From a virus, in IMG/VR virus record IMGVR_UViG_3300045538_000266, positions 1 to 22,296 of that record: 22,296 bases of DNA; one strand, written 5' to 3'. Shown here piece by piece: positions 11,813-19,770 of the stretch; position 1 is the first letter of the stretch; each line of letters starts with the position of its first letter. The position numbers were made by a program, and so were the translations under genes. The notes under the pieces are model-generated. The model was not told the DNA's origin, ran no database searches, and worked only from the letters and a program-made list of their open reading frames with translations.

Positions 11813-12055
11813 ATGGATTGGATTGAAGAATACTATGATGTTGGACAGAAATACAAAGGTTATTTCATAAAGGAAAATGAATGTCCAGAATGTCATTCGG
11901 ATGCGGACATTGAATATCTTGATAGTGGTATCGGTGACAACTTTTATTTCTATGAAATGGAATGTGGTTGCGGTGCCCGTTGGACAGAATTTCACAGACT
12001 TGTTTTTGACAGTATCAGAATTGACCAACCCGTAAATAAGGAGACAGACCAATGA
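11813..12055 (+). CDS. zinc-ribbon hypothetical protein
   Basis: 80 residues after AAAGGATAACTCA. Four cysteines in ribbon order: CPEC (24-27) and CGC (51-53), separated by two predicted strands (IEYLDSG, FYFYEMEC), followed by GARWTEFHRLVF. This is typical of short phage zinc-ribbon proteins, which usually contact nucleic acid or RNA polymerase. No specific family is assigned. Coupled to the next gene by ATGA. Confidence 0.75.
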   Translation: MDWIEEYYDVGQKYKGYFIKENECPECHSDADIEYLDSGIGDNFYFYEMECGCGARWTEFHRLVFDSIRIDQPVNKETDQ

Positions 12056-12327
12056 CAGATGACAAGAACTTTCATCATGGCTACACAAGACAAGAGATAG
12101 TGGATGCTATCATTGACTTTGAATTGGACAATGATATACTACCCGATTGGCGTGAGATATTGGAATATGGATTTGGTGGATATGCTTACATCGATGATGA
12201 TGTCCTCCGTGAAATGTATGATGAATACTTTGCGGAACCCGAGAGAACTGTTGATGAATCACCAGAAGATTTGTGGACATTCGATAGTGACGAACCTGCA
12301 ACCGATGGCCGAGGTAACAATGTCTAA
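12052..12327 (+). CDS. hypothetical acidic protein
   Basis: 91 residues. HHGYTRQEIVDAIIDFELDN is a helix, then LPDWREILEYGFGGYAYIDD, and an acidic tail (EPERTVDESPEDLWTFDSDE). No family is recognised. The tail overlaps the next gene by 8 nt (ATGTCTAA), the same stop/start geometry as at 1877, 2312 and 20549. Confidence 0.7.
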   Translation: MTDDKNFHHGYTRQEIVDAIIDFELDNDILPDWREILEYGFGGYAYIDDDVLREMYDEYFAEPERTVDESPEDLWTFDSDEPATDGRGNNV

Positions 12328-12535
12328 TCAACGAAGTCTCGAATATCTTATTGGACTGTCAAAATTATCCGGTAAATCCATGAACAAAACTTTGGAAAGA
12401 ATAGTCGCTACTCTTCCCGAAGATGAAAGACCGCCACTATTTGTCAGAGACGATGATGGAAGTCTTATATCCGCTAAACAAGTAATCAATGAACATTTTG
12501 CACCCAAGACCATTGGGTTTATCAATAACCAATAA
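12320..12535 (+). CDS. hypothetical protein, ribbon-helix-helix-like start
   Basis: 71 residues from ATG at 12320 with GAGG at 12311-12314. SLEYLIGLSKLSGKSMNKTL and ERIVATLPEDE look like helices, and VRDDDGSLISAKQVINEHF follows. The open frame continues upstream, but the leader supports this start. No family is certain. Confidence 0.65.
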   Translation: MSNQRSLEYLIGLSKLSGKSMNKTLERIVATLPEDERPPLFVRDDDGSLISAKQVINEHFAPKTIGFINNQ

Positions 12536-12546
12536 GGAACTATCAA

Positions 12547-12738
12547 ATGGAATACCTAACATTCACCTTGCTATTCATAGCCGCCGTTGCCGGTGTCACC
12601 GCAACCGCACTATCCATCTTCCACTATATCAGACCGAACAACCATTGGGCACAACAGGCAATATGGATTCATGCGGACATTTGTAGATATGCACTATGGG
12701 CTGCTCTCGCAACCAGTGTATTGGAGTTATACCTATGA
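12547..12738 (+). CDS. small membrane protein, two helices
   Basis: 63 residues. Helix 1 at about 4-26 (LTFTLLFIAAVAGVTATAL), a polar loop (RPNNHW), helix 2 at about 36-60. Coupled to the next gene by ATGA, and the pair of membrane genes is followed by a third at 13039. Possible envelope or lysis-related role, not shown by sequence. Confidence 0.7.
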   Translation: MEYLTFTLLFIAAVAGVTATALSIFHYIRPNNHWAQQAIWIHADICRYALWAALATSVLELYL

Positions 12739-12908
12739 CCGCAATCATCGCATCCGCATTGCTTATTATTGCTATGACATTAGGATTAGTGACATGGATT
12801 GATTGGATAAACCGTGTTCGCATCCGTTGGAACATGAAGCGTGAAAGTAGTAATCAAACCCATACGGATTGGGAATTTGTTAAATATGTTTTAAGGAGGC
12901 ACCGATGA
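12735..12908 (+). CDS. small membrane protein with basic tail
   Basis: 57 residues from the ATGA overlap. An N-terminal helix (TAIIASALLIIAMTLGLVTW) and a basic C-terminal half (NRVRIRWNMKRESS, VLRRHR). Probably a single-pass protein with the tail in the cytoplasm. The ORF is open further upstream in this frame, but the coupled ATG is preferred. Ends in an ATGA overlap with the next gene. Confidence 0.65.
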   Translation: MTAIIASALLIIAMTLGLVTWIDWINRVRIRWNMKRESSNQTHTDWEFVKYVLRRHR

Positions 12909-13042
12909 AAGTCTATGTGCTTTACAACCAAAGATTTTGTGAGATTCGTGGTGTCTATTCTACACACGATCTTGCAATGGAAAATGCAGAATACGGAACA
13001 GACTTTGTATTTGAATGTGAACTTGACGAGGTTTTTGCATGA
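12905..13042 (+). CDS. 45-residue hypothetical protein
   Basis: MKVYVLYNQRFCEIRGVYST, then HDLAMENAEYG and a strand VFECELDEVF. It has a strong ribosome binding site (AAGGAGG at 12893-12899), and both ends are ATGA-coupled. Compact strand-helix-strand layout. Similar small proteins are common in phages, and the function is unknown. Confidence 0.65.
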   Translation: MKVYVLYNQRFCEIRGVYSTHDLAMENAEYGTDFVFECELDEVFA

Positions 13043-13200
13043 TGACATTTCGTGGTAAACCCCGCGTCTGGACAGAGGATAGTCCGAGAACTGTTGATAC
13101 AATCATGGACATTGTTCTATGGTTAGTAGGATTGACTGTGTTGAACACGGCTCTGATTGGCATGATATTGTGGGTATTATTTTCAAAAGGTAACGAATGA
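13039..13200 (+). CDS. small single-helix membrane protein
   Basis: 53 residues from ATG in an ATGATG overlap (a second ATG is the next codon). A short basic N-terminus (RGKPRVWTEDSPR) is followed by one long hydrophobic helix (about 23-49). Overlaps the methyltransferase-like gene by ATGA. Function is unknown. Confidence 0.65.
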   Translation: MMTFRGKPRVWTEDSPRTVDTIMDIVLWLVGLTVLNTALIGMILWVLFSKGNE

Positions 13201-13865
13201 ACCATATCCAAATTATCAATCATCTTATCAAGAAATACGGATATAAGAACTACCTTGAAATTGGTGTCCATACCAAGAGTGTATGTTTTGACCATATCAA
13301 AGCGGAACATAAAACAGGAGTGGATCCGGGCTATGAGAACCCGGACGAGTCCGTAGATTATCCCATCGAATCAGACGACTTCTTCGATGCCCTCCGTGCA
13401 GGACTTACGGAATTTCCACCGGATTATCGTTGGGATATTATCTTTATTGATGGACTTCACCTTGCACCACAAGTTGAAAGGGATGTCCTAAATTCTTTGA
13501 GACATTTATCCGAAAATGGAACGGTAGTAATGCATGACTGCAATCCAACTGCAGAAGTAATAGCCCGCGAAGAATATAAAAACCCATCCCGAAAAAATCT
13601 TGTATTCAATGGAACAACTTGGTATGATGAAATGTGTTGGTGTGGAACTACATGGAAGGCATTTTACAAATTCCGTGCTTCTGTTCCTGATATTTCAATG
13701 TGGTGTGTTGAAGATGATTTTGGTGTTGGGATTATTCGATTTGGTAAACAAACTCTGGCACCATTCAATAACCCATACTATGAATATAAGGTGATGGATG
13801 CGAACAGAAAAGAACATTTGAATTTAATTACATCGGAACAATTTTTGAATATGTTTCCACTATAA
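13197..13865 (+). CDS. class I SAM-dependent methyltransferase-like protein
   Basis: 222 residues. YLEIGVHTKSVCFDHI (19-34) is the glycine motif I of a Rossmann-type methyltransferase, GVDPG (41-45) carries the acidic residue that binds the SAM ribose, DIIFIDGLHLA (80-90) is the strand 4 motif, and VMHDCNP (111-117) follows. This matches the Methyltransf_24 type, often found with sugar or glycan genes. The C-terminal 100 residues (WYDEMCWCGTTWKAF) are less typical. The substrate cannot be inferred. Coupled to the upstream membrane gene by ATGA. Confidence 0.8.
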   Translation: MNHIQIINHLIKKYGYKNYLEIGVHTKSVCFDHIKAEHKTGVDPGYENPDESVDYPIESDDFFDALRAGLTEFPPDYRWDIIFIDGLHLAPQVERDVLNSLRHLSENGTVVMHDCNPTAEVIAREEYKNPSRKNLVFNGTTWYDEMCWCGTTWKAFYKFRASVPDISMWCVEDDFGVGIIRFGKQTLAPFNNPYYEYKVMDANRKEHLNLITSEQFLNMFPL

Positions 13866-13868
13866 GTG

Positions 13869-13949
13869 GTGAGTGTATGTGACAAACTCAAACGAAGTTT
13901 GAAGTTGGAACATACCGAACACAATAACAAAGGAGACTGCTATGGATAA
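13869..13949 (+). CDS. possible 26-residue GTG-start peptide
   Basis: A short frame from GTG reads SVCDKLKRSLKLEHTEHNN to a stop that overlaps the next start by 8 nt (ATGGATAA), the same geometry seen elsewhere in the window. There is no ribosome binding site before the GTG, and a small TCAAAC/GTTTGA hairpin lies inside. Weakly supported. Confidence 0.25.
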   Translation: MSVCDKLKRSLKLEHTEHNNKGDCYG

Positions 13950-14097
13950 GCAACCGAAAACAATACTGGAAAACGGCGACGATCGACTAACGAATTGGTT
14001 GATTGGTTTGGGTATCGCAAACGCAATACTCTTTATGTTCATTGGTGGAAAGTTTCTATCTGCAATTCGTGGATTCCTAGAAGTATTTGGAGAATGA
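13942..14097 (+). CDS. small membrane protein
   Basis: 51 residues with AAGGAG at 13930-13935. A polar start (DKQPKTILENGDDRLTN) is followed by one amphipathic to hydrophobic helix (WLIGLGIANAILFMFIGG) and GFLEVFGE. It may be single-pass. GGAG at 14089-14092 at its end serves the next gene. Function is unknown. Confidence 0.65.
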   Translation: MDKQPKTILENGDDRLTNWLIGLGIANAILFMFIGGKFLSAIRGFLEVFGE

Positions 14098-14098
14098 T

Positions 14099-14425
14099 AT
14101 GAAAGACATAACGACAGACATGATAAGAGAATGGATTGTCCAATGTGATTCTCAACTGAAACACTTACAGAACGCAAGGGAATTTATCAAACGTGAATAC
14201 TATGAAAGACACACGATTGATTGGTCATTGGAAGAAGATTTATTGATGGTAATTGGAAACCTTATTAGTGAACACAAATCAAAGAAGCAACTGTTAGAAA
14301 GGATGTTGATTCATTGTGAAACTGAAAACGTTGTCCAAATGTTTGATCCTTTCCTGAAAAGAATAGATAACAGACTTCCAGAATATATGCATAAAGAATT
14401 TTGGAATTATGTATACGAGATTTGA
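14099..14425 (+). CDS. hypothetical helical protein
   Basis: 108 residues from ATG at 14099 with GGAG 6 nt upstream. All-helical: DMIREWIVQCDSQLKHLQNA, REFIKREYYERHTIDWSLEE, LISEHKSKKQLLERM, FDPFLKRIDNRLPEYM. No family is recognised. It ends 4 nt before the tRNA gene, so the tRNA may be cut out of a longer transcript. Confidence 0.7.
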   Translation: MKDITTDMIREWIVQCDSQLKHLQNAREFIKREYYERHTIDWSLEEDLLMVIGNLISEHKSKKQLLERMLIHCETENVVQMFDPFLKRIDNRLPEYMHKEFWNYVYEI

Positions 14426-14429
14426 TTTG

Positions 14430-14512
14430 GGTCCGGTGGCGAAATGGCAGACGCACAGGACTTAAAATCCTGAGAGGGAAACTTCGTGCGGGTTCGAGTC
14501 CCGCCCGGACTA
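14430..14512 (+). tRNA. tRNA-Leu (anticodon UAA)
   Basis: All arms fold. Acceptor GGTCCGG with CCGGACT (7 pairs, first G-U). D stem GCG/CGC (14439-14441, 14452-14454). Anticodon stem CAGGA/TCCTG with loop CTTAAAA and anticodon TAA at 14463-14465. A long variable arm (14473-14487), as in class II tRNAs. T arm GCGGG-TTCGAGT-CCCGC. The discriminator base is A, and CCA is not encoded. It decodes UUA, a codon favoured in AT-rich phage genes. Confidence 0.95.
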
Positions 14513-14604
14513 CAAAAAAAATTATGACCGATTAAACCCAGATGATACAAAATATGTCTAATGTATTGTAAATGTTTTTTAACAATCTATTAAGGAGTAA
14601 CGCT

Positions 14605-14928
14605 ATGCGTATTCTATTAAGTTTAGTTGCATTGGTATTTTGTTTTGGAATTACCATGAATGCAAACGAGAAGGAAGTTCTTAAGCAAAAAATTACAACT
14701 GCAAAAGAACAAGTTGCATCCGGTGTATCAACAATGCAACAGTTGAAGGCACAATCCAAAACAATCAAGGAAAATGTAAAGAGTGGTGTTCTCACAAAAG
14801 AACAAGCACAACAATCTTTACAAGAACTTCGTAATACTGCAAGAACAACGAAGGAAGGAATCAAAGAAGCGAAGGCAACAATTCGTGATTCAAGAACACA
14901 GCTTCGTGCTCTTAAAACTAAACCTTGA
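14605..14928 (+). CDS. exported coiled-coil protein
   Basis: 107 residues from the ATG after AAGGAGTAACGCT. An earlier ATG at 14572 has no ribosome binding site. Signal peptide MRILLSLVALVFCFGITMNA, then an uninterrupted helical region of alternating Lys/Gln and hydrophobic residues (KEVLKQKITTAKEQVASG, KTIKENVKSGVLTKEQAQQ). It looks like a periplasmic coiled coil. Being next to the lysis cassette, a spanin-like role is conceivable, but it has neither lipobox nor obvious transmembrane anchor. Its own terminator follows at 14954. Confidence 0.75.
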   Translation: MRILLSLVALVFCFGITMNANEKEVLKQKITTAKEQVASGVSTMQQLKAQSKTIKENVKSGVLTKEQAQQSLQELRNTARTTKEGIKEAKATIRDSRTQLRALKTKP

Positions 14929-14953
14929 TAAGTAGACTGATACAATTCATTTT

Positions 14954-14990
14954 TATGGGTAGTGGTTTTTTAATCACTACCCATATTTAT
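14954..14990 (+). terminator. intrinsic terminator
   Basis: ATGGGTAGTG (14955-14964) pairs perfectly with CACTACCCAT (14975-14984), and the stem may extend inward by three pairs, before TTTATTTT. It ends the unit of the coiled-coil gene. The right arm overlaps the CATATTTAT motif of the next unit. Confidence 0.85.
14982..14990 (+). promoter_or_regulatory. candidate late-promoter motif, copy 1
   Basis: CATATTTAT 39 nt before the start codon of the holin candidate. Identical motifs lie 36 and 39 nt before the genes at 16924 and 19771. No TTTG/TAnnTTTG promoter is present at these three sites. Confidence 0.4.
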
Positions 14991-15029
14991 TTTGGTAGAT
15001 ATGTTTTATTTATTTTATGAGGTTATATC

Positions 15030-15293
15030 ATGTTAGATACCTTAAAGACATTCATACCATTACTTGTTTTGTCCGTCATCGCAATCGGTGCAACATTTGG
15101 GGATGGTAACTTCAGCACATTCGCTGTTGGTTTAAGTAAGTATGCACTTGCCGTTGGAGCTGCATGGTTTGTTGATTCATACTTAATCAAGGAGGTAAAG
15201 ACCCGTGAGATACTTGCAGAAAATCCTGTTGCTTACGCTATTTGGTTGTTTGCTAACATCCTTACCGCTGCTCTCTGCTTCTCAAACAGTTGA
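15030..15293 (+). CDS. candidate holin
   Basis: 87 residues with three predicted membrane helices (about 7-24, 28-47, 66-84), short loops, and no motif of a transporter. Length and topology suit a class I holin, which makes the lethal pore in the inner membrane. The call rests mainly on position: its last 89 nt overlap an endolysin gene in another frame. GAGG upstream of the ATG is the ribosome binding site. Confidence 0.6.
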   Translation: MLDTLKTFIPLLVLSVIAIGATFGDGNFSTFAVGLSKYALAVGAAWFVDSYLIKEVKTREILAENPVAYAIWLFANILTAALCFSNS

Positions 15294-15786
15294 ACAGACA
15301 GACGGTGAAAGAGTAAGAAACATTGCTTACGGATTCGTTGGAACGAAAGAGGAAGGAAACAACAGCGGTTATTGGGTAAACAAATTTCTCAAATCAGTTG
15401 GATTGAGACCCGGTAATCAATGGTGTGGGGCATTCGTTTCATTTTGTCTTGATAGTGCTAAAATAAAGACTATGCGTGTTCGTTCTGGTTTAGCCAGACA
15501 CTTCATTACGAAGAACAAGACAATCCGTGCTACGAAAGTTATGAACTCAAATATGGAGATTCCTATGGGAACCGTGGTGGTTTGGCGTAGGGGAACAACA
15601 ATGTTTGGCCATGTTGGGTTCGTTGATAAATGGAAAGGGAAAGGTGGAACTACCATTGAAGGTAATACATCTTCCGGTAAAAGCGGTAGAGAATGGGATG
15701 GTGGGGGTGTATGGTATCGTAAAAGAACGATAAATCCATACAACCATTTCCGAATAACAGACTTTGCTCTGTTAGACCAAAGATAA
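15205..15786 (+). CDS. exported CHAP-domain endolysin (peptidoglycan amidase/peptidase)
   Basis: 193 residues from GTG, preceded by a strong AAGGAGG (15189-15195). The N-terminal MRYLQKILLLTLFGCLLTSLPLL is a signal sequence or signal-anchor. The CHAP core has NQWCGAFVSFC with Cys74, MFGHVGFVDKW with His136, and TTIEGNTSS with Glu152/Asn154, the expected catalytic order, so it should cut peptide or amide bonds in murein. It overlaps the holin candidate by 89 nt. Because it is exported, the holin may act to trigger activation (SAR-type) rather than to release a cytoplasmic enzyme. Confidence 0.85.
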   Translation: MRYLQKILLLTLFGCLLTSLPLLSASQTVEQTDGERVRNIAYGFVGTKEEGNNSGYWVNKFLKSVGLRPGNQWCGAFVSFCLDSAKIKTMRVRSGLARHFITKNKTIRATKVMNSNMEIPMGTVVVWRRGTTMFGHVGFVDKWKGKGGTTIEGNTSSGKSGREWDGGGVWYRKRTINPYNHFRITDFALLDQR

Positions 15787-15790
15787 AATT

Positions 15791-15820
15791 AAGGTGAGTT
15801 TATACTCACCTTTTTTATTT
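15791..15820 (+). terminator. intrinsic terminator
   Basis: AAGGTGAGT (15791-15799), loop TTAT, ACTCACCTT (15804-15812), followed by a T-run. A textbook terminator ending the lysis cassette. Confidence 0.95.
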
Positions 15821-15825
15821 TTTGC

Positions 15826-15856
15826 TTGTTTGTCACCGAAAGTTTTTGTATATTTG
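15826..15856 (+). promoter_or_regulatory. Bacteroidota-type promoter for a moron-like gene
   Basis: TTG (15826-15828), 20 nt, TATATTTG (15849-15856), directly after the terminator at 15791. It gives the glycosyltransferase-like gene its own transcription unit. Confidence 0.75.
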
Positions 15857-15875
15857 TAAAAACGAATGTTTATTT

Positions 15876-16727
15876 ATGAGAATAAAAATGATGAATAGTG
15901 ATTCAAAAAAAGTATACGAAACTTCTTTGAACAAAAAACAAGATCTAGTTAAAATAAAACTAGACACCATACAAAATAGTGATGTAAAAAATGAAAACAT
16001 AAAGTTTGATATTGATGATGGGAAATCAGAAATTACTATTATTATATCACATGCAAATACTGAACACAAAAAGAATCTTCTCAAAGAATGCTTATTGAAC
16101 ATTAGTGGTGAAAAAATAGTTTCTAGTAATTTTCCGGTGGATCCAGATATACAATCACTTTCAGATTTTGTATTGTATGATAAAAAAAATGAACTACTAT
16201 ATTCATCCGAATATGGTGAATACAATTTAACATATTACTCATGGTGGAGACATGAAAATGGTGAAATAATAACAGAAGAATGGCCATTTGAAACAGGTTA
16301 TGGTTCGTATTCTCTAATGAAAAATGGATTGTTATTTTCAAAAAGTATAGGAAAAAAAATAGTCCATATAGTTAATTACGACTGTTTACTAACAGATGAA
16401 CTCTTATCAATTAACAGAAAACATTTAGATACATACGATAGTGTTGTATACAATAACAGCATACAAAAAAAGAATGATGGGTATGTTACTTGGTTTTTTT
16501 CTTCCAAAATAGATCCAGTATTGAAATTTTATACACAATATGATTCAAAAAAAGATTACTACTCATCTTATGTAAATAACGAAACGGTTTTTTTAGAGGG
16601 TAAATTCAGACATTATTACGATAATAATAGTTACAAAGTTTTAGAAAATGAAATTGATAATTTTCCGAATGGTGTTAAAATGGATAGAAACTCAACTTTC
16701 ACAATGGACAAATTAAAGGAATCTTAA
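15876..16727 (+). CDS. glycosyltransferase-like (GT-A type) protein
   Basis: 283 residues from ATG at 15876. ATG at 15888 or 15891 (279 or 278 residues) is equally possible, and the frame is open upstream of the promoter but would not be transcribed. After a 50-residue extension, ITIIISHANTEHKKNLLKE opens a Rossmann-like strand and helix. IQSLSDFVLYDKKNELLYSS, YGSYSLMKNGLLFSKSIGKK and IVHIVNYDCLLTDELL follow. This order (DYxxYDxxNELLY ... IKNGLxLAxxxGxKxxxxxxxD) matches, from memory, a GT-A glycosyltransferase type of marine phages and bacteria, with NYDC (167-170) at the DxD position. The metal-binding motif is weak. More AT-rich than its neighbours, with its own promoter and a terminator before it, so it looks like an inserted cargo gene. 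Confidence 0.6.
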   Translation: MRIKMMNSDSKKVYETSLNKKQDLVKIKLDTIQNSDVKNENIKFDIDDGKSEITIIISHANTEHKKNLLKECLLNISGEKIVSSNFPVDPDIQSLSDFVLYDKKNELLYSSEYGEYNLTYYSWWRHENGEIITEEWPFETGYGSYSLMKNGLLFSKSIGKKIVHIVNYDCLLTDELLSINRKHLDTYDSVVYNNSIQKKNDGYVTWFFSSKIDPVLKFYTQYDSKKDYYSSYVNNETVFLEGKFRHYYDNNSYKVLENEIDNFPNGVKMDRNSTFTMDKLKES

Positions 16728-16728
16728 A

Positions 16729-16872
16729 ATGAATACCGATGTTAAAACAGAAGAAAAAATCCACAAAGAAAAAAAGTTGGAACTAATGAACTTGGTTATG
16801 GAACTTTCCAGCGAGATAAATCGTTTAGATGATTTGTTAGATAAAGTTAGAACGATAGTGTATAATTTGTGA
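16729..16872 (+). CDS. 47-residue coiled-coil protein
   Basis: Starts 1 nt after the glycosyltransferase-like stop, behind AAAGGAATCTTAAA. KTEEKIHKEKKLELMNL and LSSEINRLDDLLDKVRTIV form clear heptads. Probably co-transcribed and perhaps a partner or oligomerisation peptide of the upstream protein. No family is recognised. Confidence 0.65.
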   Translation: MNTDVKTEEKIHKEKKLELMNLVMELSSEINRLDDLLDKVRTIVYNL

Positions 16873-16879
16873 GTTACCC

Positions 16880-16888
16880 CATATTTAT
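16880..16888 (+). promoter_or_regulatory. candidate late-promoter motif, copy 2
   Basis: CATATTTAT followed by AT, 36 nt before the ATG at 16924. There is no terminator between this site and the gene before it. Confidence 0.35.
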
Positions 16889-16923
16889 ATTCACAATGTT
16901 TTAGTGTTATGAGTTAGTATGTT

Positions 16924-17619
16924 ATGAATGGTAAAAAGGGTAGACCACCCCTGATATTAACGGAAGCACAAATCCGTTATGCAATGCAAAACAGTTTCGG
17001 TAATAAAGATGCGTCACGATTTCTTAAAGTAGATTACAGAACATATAAGAAATGGGCAAAGGAACATATTGATTCCGAAACTGGCAAGACATTATTTGAA
17101 CTACATTCAAAGGTTGGTATTCCACTCACGAGAGAAAAAAAAGATGACAAGTGGAATGGTAAATCATTTGATTGTAACAAAGGTTACAAAGAAAAGTTAG
17201 AGGATATTCTTGACGGTAAACATCCTGCATACGATTCGAGAAAGTTACGAAAGAGATTATTATTGTCAGGATGGGTTCCATGTGTTTGTGCCGCTTGTGG
17301 ATGGGATGAACCAAGAATGACTGATGGGAACTATCCACTACTGATAGACTTCATAGATAACAACTGGCGGAATACTCGGTTAGAGAATCTTCGTTTGTTG
17401 TGTTTTAATTGCTACTTCAATCTTGTAAGGACACCATCAACATCGTATCAAGGGTGGACATACGGAACAGTCTCAAAGACACCGTGGTATGGCGAGAAAC
17501 GCCCGAGAGACGGCAGATACCGTAGAAGATTGGAAGAACGAATCAAACAACAAGAACAAAAGAAAAAAGAAGAACAAGAAAAGTTTTTCGATTGGGATGG
17601 TGAGGATCAATCGGAATAA
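16924..17619 (+). CDS. HTH plus degenerate HNH-like zinc protein
   Basis: 231 residues. GRPPLILTEAQIRYAMQ and NKDASRFLKVDYRTYKKWAK (28-47) form a helix-turn-helix resembling recombinase-type HTH. A zinc-binding HNH scaffold follows: CAAC (122-125), LLIDFIDNNWRNTRLENLRL (139-158), CFNC (160-163). The histidines expected after Asp142 (here Phe143) and after Cys163 (here Tyr164) are missing, so nuclease activity is unlikely. Such proteins recur in large phages, from memory, with unknown role. The C-terminus is highly charged (EERIKQQEQKKKEEQEK). It may act as a DNA-binding regulator. Confidence 0.8.
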   Translation: MNGKKGRPPLILTEAQIRYAMQNSFGNKDASRFLKVDYRTYKKWAKEHIDSETGKTLFELHSKVGIPLTREKKDDKWNGKSFDCNKGYKEKLEDILDGKHPAYDSRKLRKRLLLSGWVPCVCAACGWDEPRMTDGNYPLLIDFIDNNWRNTRLENLRLLCFNCYFNLVRTPSTSYQGWTYGTVSKTPWYGEKRPRDGRYRRRLEERIKQQEQKKKEEQEKFFDWDGEDQSE

Positions 17620-17623
17620 TTGC

Positions 17624-17654
17624 TTTGTATTCTCACATAAATTTGTTATATTTG
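17624..17654 (+). promoter_or_regulatory. Bacteroidota-type promoter for groES-groEL
   Basis: TTTG (17624-17627), 19 nt, TATATTTG (17647-17654), just after the HNH-like gene's stop. No CIRCE-like inverted repeat is visible between it and the start at 17683. Confidence 0.85.
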
Positions 17655-17682
17655 TATTCAATAATTTTAATTGGAGGTTTTT

Positions 17683-18021
17683 ATGAAAATCGGAGGAATT
17701 GAAAATTTGATTCCACTCGAAGATAGGGTTGTTATCAGACCGAACCCTAATGAAGAAGTGACCAGTAATGGTATCATCATTCCAGAATCTGCAACAGAAG
17801 GAGCAGTTAGAGGAACTGTTATAGCTGTTGGTCCAGGAAAGTATTCAGATAGTGGAACAATTATACCAATGACAGTTCAAGAAGGTGACGAAGTTTTGTA
17901 TGGAACAAAATACTTCGGAACAGAAGTAAGTTTTGATGGTGAAGTTTTTATCATCATACCACATACAAATATCTTCTGTATATTGAATCGCAAACAAGAC
18001 AAACAAAAATCTAAAAAATAA
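17683..18021 (+). CDS. groES: phage-encoded co-chaperonin GroES (Cpn10)
   Basis: 112 residues from ATG after TTGGAGG. LIPLEDRVVIRPNPNEE is the N-terminal strand. The mobile loop VTSNGIIIPESATEGAVRG keeps the hydrophobic tripeptide (III in place of IVL) that docks on GroEL. GTVIAVGPGKY, VQEGDEVLYGTKYFGTEV and FIIIPHTNIFCIL complete the barrel. A short lysine-rich tail (RKQDKQKSKK) goes beyond the usual 95-97 residues. It forms the lid for GroEL, encoded 15 nt downstream. Phage versions often have an altered cage for folding capsid proteins, which is plausible here but not shown. Confidence 0.95.
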   Translation: MKIGGIENLIPLEDRVVIRPNPNEEVTSNGIIIPESATEGAVRGTVIAVGPGKYSDSGTIIPMTVQEGDEVLYGTKYFGTEVSFDGEVFIIIPHTNIFCILNRKQDKQKSKK

Positions 18022-19680
<1,659 letters not shown>

Positions 19681-19686
19681 TGAAAA

Positions 19687-19718
19687 GAAAACCCTCTCAA
19701 ACCGAGAGGGTTTTTTTC
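19687..19718 (+). terminator. intrinsic terminator
   Basis: CCCTCTC (19692-19698), loop AAACC, GAGAGGG (19704-19710), flanked by AAA and followed by seven T (19711-19717). Ends the groES-groEL operon. Confidence 0.95.
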
Positions 19719-19723
19719 TATTA

Positions 19724-19732
19724 CATATTTAT
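19724..19732 (+). promoter_or_regulatory. candidate late-promoter motif, copy 3
   Basis: CATATTTAT, continuing as ATTTATATTTAT, 39 nt before the ATG at 19771 and after the groEL terminator. As the first motif of a new transcription unit it has the best position of the three. Confidence 0.4.
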
Positions 19733-19770
19733 ATTTATATTTATTATTTTATCAAGATTATGTTTACATT

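Noticed and set aside
14930-14990. The hairpin after the coiled-coil gene as a riboswitch or small RNA
   Set aside because: A perfect stem with a T-rich tail is sufficiently explained as an intrinsic terminator.
15822-15875. Upstream extension of the glycosyltransferase-like frame (TTG start, about 18 more residues)
   Set aside because: This segment contains the -33 and -7 promoter elements, so it lies before the probable transcript start.
16924-17619. Homing endonuclease (HNH) inside an intron
   Set aside because: No interrupted host gene flanks it and the catalytic histidines are missing.
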